A DNA stretch of 6,006 nucleotides from Thermoproteota archaeon. GTDB lineage: Archaea; Thermoproteota; Methanomethylicia; Nezhaarchaeales; WYZ-LMO8. Each line of letters opens with the position of its first letter. Within the stretch, counting starts at the first letter, position 1. This document shows positions 5,056 to 6,006 of the stretch, one piece after another. Under the pieces are notes generated by a model. The model saw nothing but the letters and a program-made list of their open reading frames with translations, searched no databases and was not told where the DNA came from. The translations under genes were made by a program, and so were the position numbers. The stretch spans positions 1-6,006 of the forward strand of contig JAAOZJ010000046.1 in assembly GCA_011605835.1 (NCBI GenBank), read 5' to 3'.

Positions 5056-5165
5056 GCCCTTGAGGAATCCATTTAAGGTCTGCATGTACTGAAAGGTCGA
5101 GCTAGCCGAAGAAGCACGCCGCTCCATGACATGAAATGCTCTAAAGCGACTCACGTGCTTGGAGG

Positions 5166-5173
5166 TTTTAATA
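5166..5173 (+). promoter_or_regulatory. box A (TTTTAATA) of the vapBC remnant
   Basis: TTTTAATA stands about 60 bases before the vapB ATG at 5232, predicting a transcription start near 5195 and a leader of about 35-40 bases. The stretch from 5056 to 5165 shows no gene. Confidence 0.45.
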
Positions 5174-5231
5174 GTCACAATGCTCAGATATGAAGAGCGT
5201 GGGCGCGTATACAACTTCGCGAGGGCGAGGG

Positions 5232-5431
5232 ATGAGCGTCGTATCTGTGCACGTACCCAGAGGGTTAGAGAAGAAAAATGGATGAATTGAGGGTCGTAAA
5301 CTGAAGCGAGGAGATCAGAAAGTTTATTGAGAGGAGGATGAGGAAGGTTGAGCAAGAGAACGCCTAGAGAGTTTGAGGACTACGTCAAGAGGTTGCCCGT
5401 GCGTCTAGGGGCACAGCACTTCAATGTGTGA
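5232..5431 (+). pseudogene. vapB: VapB-like ribbon-helix-helix antitoxin, broken
   Basis: After GAGGGCGAGGG the ATG at 5232 opens MSVVSVHVPRGLEKK, the DNA-binding strand and first helix start of a CopG/ribbon-helix-helix antitoxin. An indel in the A run at 5271-5278 shifts the frame to MDELRVVN, where TGA (5302-5304) stands where a Trp codon would fit. SEEIRKFIERRMRKVEQENA follows and gives the second helix. A second shift near 5358-5366 leads to REFEDYVKRLPVRLGA and a TGA at 5429-5431. At least two indels and one nonsense change have killed it. In a live pair it would bind and silence the VapC encoded next and repress their shared promoter. Confidence 0.75.
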
Positions 5432-5440
5432 GGGAAGATA

Positions 5441-5631
5441 GTGATAGTCGTTGATGCCTCCGCGATCGTGGGATACGTCCCTTTTGCTTAGAAGCCCTCT
5501 TCGAAGAAGGCGAAGAGCGTAAGGAAGAGGCTGAAACCCTATTGGCCTATCTGTAAGGAGTAAAACCGGAGAATGAAGTCTCTAACAGCTCTTTAAATAA
5601 AAAGGCCAGAGAAGCTATCGCGCCTTTTTAG
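5441..5631 (+). pseudogene. vapC: VapC-like PIN-domain toxin, broken and truncated
   Basis: GTG 5441, after GAGGGA, opens VIVVDASAIVGYV, the start of a PIN domain with its first catalytic Asp. A TAG follows at 5489-5491. The next frame reads LEALFEEGEERKEEAETLLA, a TAA at 5554-5556, then PENEVSNSSLNKKAREAIA, where E-V-x-N-x-x-L resembles the second acidic motif of PIN domains, and a stop at 5629-5631. The C-terminal half with the last two acids is absent. VapC toxins are Mg-dependent RNases. This copy is dead through frameshift, nonsense change and truncation. The N-terminal match is clear; the later part is a weaker match. Confidence 0.62.
5599..5603 (-). terminator. possible T-run terminator of the minus-strand protease
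   Basis: On the minus strand a T5 run follows the protease stop by about 38 bases. Archaeal termination often needs only such a run. The evidence is weak. Confidence 0.25.
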
Positions 5632-5642
5632 CTTTCTTTTTT
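5625..5642 (+). terminator. double T-run terminator for plus-strand transcripts
   Basis: Runs of T5 (5625-5629) and T6 (5637-5642) follow the vapC remnant and run into the end of the convergent protease gene. Oligo-T runs of this kind end transcription in archaea. Confidence 0.4.
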
Positions 5643-6006
5643 AGATTATCATCGAGGTTGGCGGGATGTGTTTAAACTTTATCTCGTCATTCTCGATGTA
5701 GATCCCGTATTTCTCCATTATGTTTAATCCTATTATCAAATCCATGAGCAAATCATCGATAACTCCTATCGCCTCCTTTTCCGGTAGAACATATCCTTCG
5801 ACCTCTAAATCAACCACAGTCCATCCGATCAATTCAGCGTACTTCCCCCTCACAGCTAAGGGTATTTTCCTAGGCTCCTTGAGAGGCTCGTACCCTAATT
5901 TCTCAGCAAACGATTTGCTGAAGTAGCTTCCCCTAGAGCCTGTATCAAGCAACGCCCTTGCTTCAAAGATCCTTCCATCCTTATGCACTTTAACTTTCTT
6001 TTCAAC
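5641..6006 (-). CDS. archaeal retropepsin-like aspartic protease (5' end outside the window)
   Basis: The visible 121 residues run from the window edge to TAA 5643-5641. ARALLDTGSRGSYFS (16-30) carries the catalytic Asp-Thr-Gly of clan AA proteases. Near the C-terminus LLMDLIIGLNIMEKYG has the IIG strand followed by a helix, the usual retropepsin second half. With about 120 residues it is one lobe, so the active enzyme would be a homodimer. There is no signal peptide or membrane segment in view. The frame is still open at 6006 (VEKKVKVHKDG); an internal GTG at 5988 could start it, but the lysine-rich beginning resembles a first strand, so the start is probably just outside. Substrates of archaeal members are unknown. 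It is intact, more AT-rich than the MNT/HEPN genes, and differs in sequence from the decayed protease at 3588. Confidence 0.82.
   Translation of the reverse strand, partial: VEKKVKVHKDGRIFEARALLDTGSRGSYFSKSFAEKLGYEPLKEPRKIPLAVRGKYAELIGWTVVDLEVEGYVLPEKEAIGVIDDLLMDLIIGLNIMEKYGIYIENDEIKFKHIPPTSMII

Noticed and set aside
5056..5165. Possible small gene between the HEPN gene and the vapB remnant (VELAEEARRSMT near 5097-5132)
   Set aside because: Short, without a start codon, ribosome site or homology I recognise; at most a scrap of another antitoxin.
4981..5355. Minus-strand frame of 124 codons
   Set aside because: It overlaps the end of the HEPN gene and the vapB remnant and has no recognisable domain; it is open by chance.

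Overview
The window looks like accessory DNA from a hyperthermophilic archaeon, most likely a crenarchaeote (Thermoproteota). The signs are GC-rich genes that use AGG/AGA for arginine, archaeal box-A promoters (TTTAA, TTTATTA, TTTTAATA), 4-base ATGA gene overlaps, and protein families typical of such genomes: MNT/HEPN and VapBC toxin-antitoxin genes, archaeal retropepsin-like proteases and an IS605-type tnpB. No rRNA, tRNA or CRISPR array is visible. The species cannot be named from this sequence.

Layout. At 9-467 (minus) lies a helical, arginine-rich conserved hypothetical gene. Next, from about 507 to 1920, is a dead IS200/IS605-type element on the minus strand. It holds a small zinc-ribbon ORF and tnpB. 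tnpB is broken by about seven frameshifts, but its catalytic and zinc-binding residues can still be read across the frames. Palindromes lie at both ends of the element. From 2001 to 3355 two MNT/HEPN modules diverge from one control region (about 2462-2571): on the minus strand a HEPN gene collapsed to 44 codons plus an intact MNT gene, and on the plus strand an intact HEPN-MNT pair. From 3374 to 3949 (minus) lies a decayed retropepsin-like protease whose frame runs directly into the C-terminal half of a PIN-domain (VapC-like) toxin. A divergent promoter region with two perfect 10-bp palindromes (3962-4117) leads to a third, intact module in the order MNT-HEPN (4118-5055). At 5232-5631 are the remains of a vapBC operon. 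At 5641-6006 (minus) an apparently intact retropepsin-like protease runs off the window.

How it fits together. Two intact HEPN/MNT modules (a HEPN RNase-type toxin with a minimal nucleotidyltransferase antitoxin that AMPylates it) sit among dead toxin-antitoxin and transposon relics, so this is an island of toxin-antitoxin gain and decay. The most interesting points are the HEPN gene reduced to its first and last helices but kept translationally coupled to a healthy MNT gene; the palindromes at both MNT/HEPN control regions; and the repeated closeness of retropepsin-like proteases to PIN/VapC sequences, once as a protease/PIN chimera. That closeness may be chance or may reflect a functional link. 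Apart from the decayed TnpB and PIN genes, I see no clearly new enzyme system.
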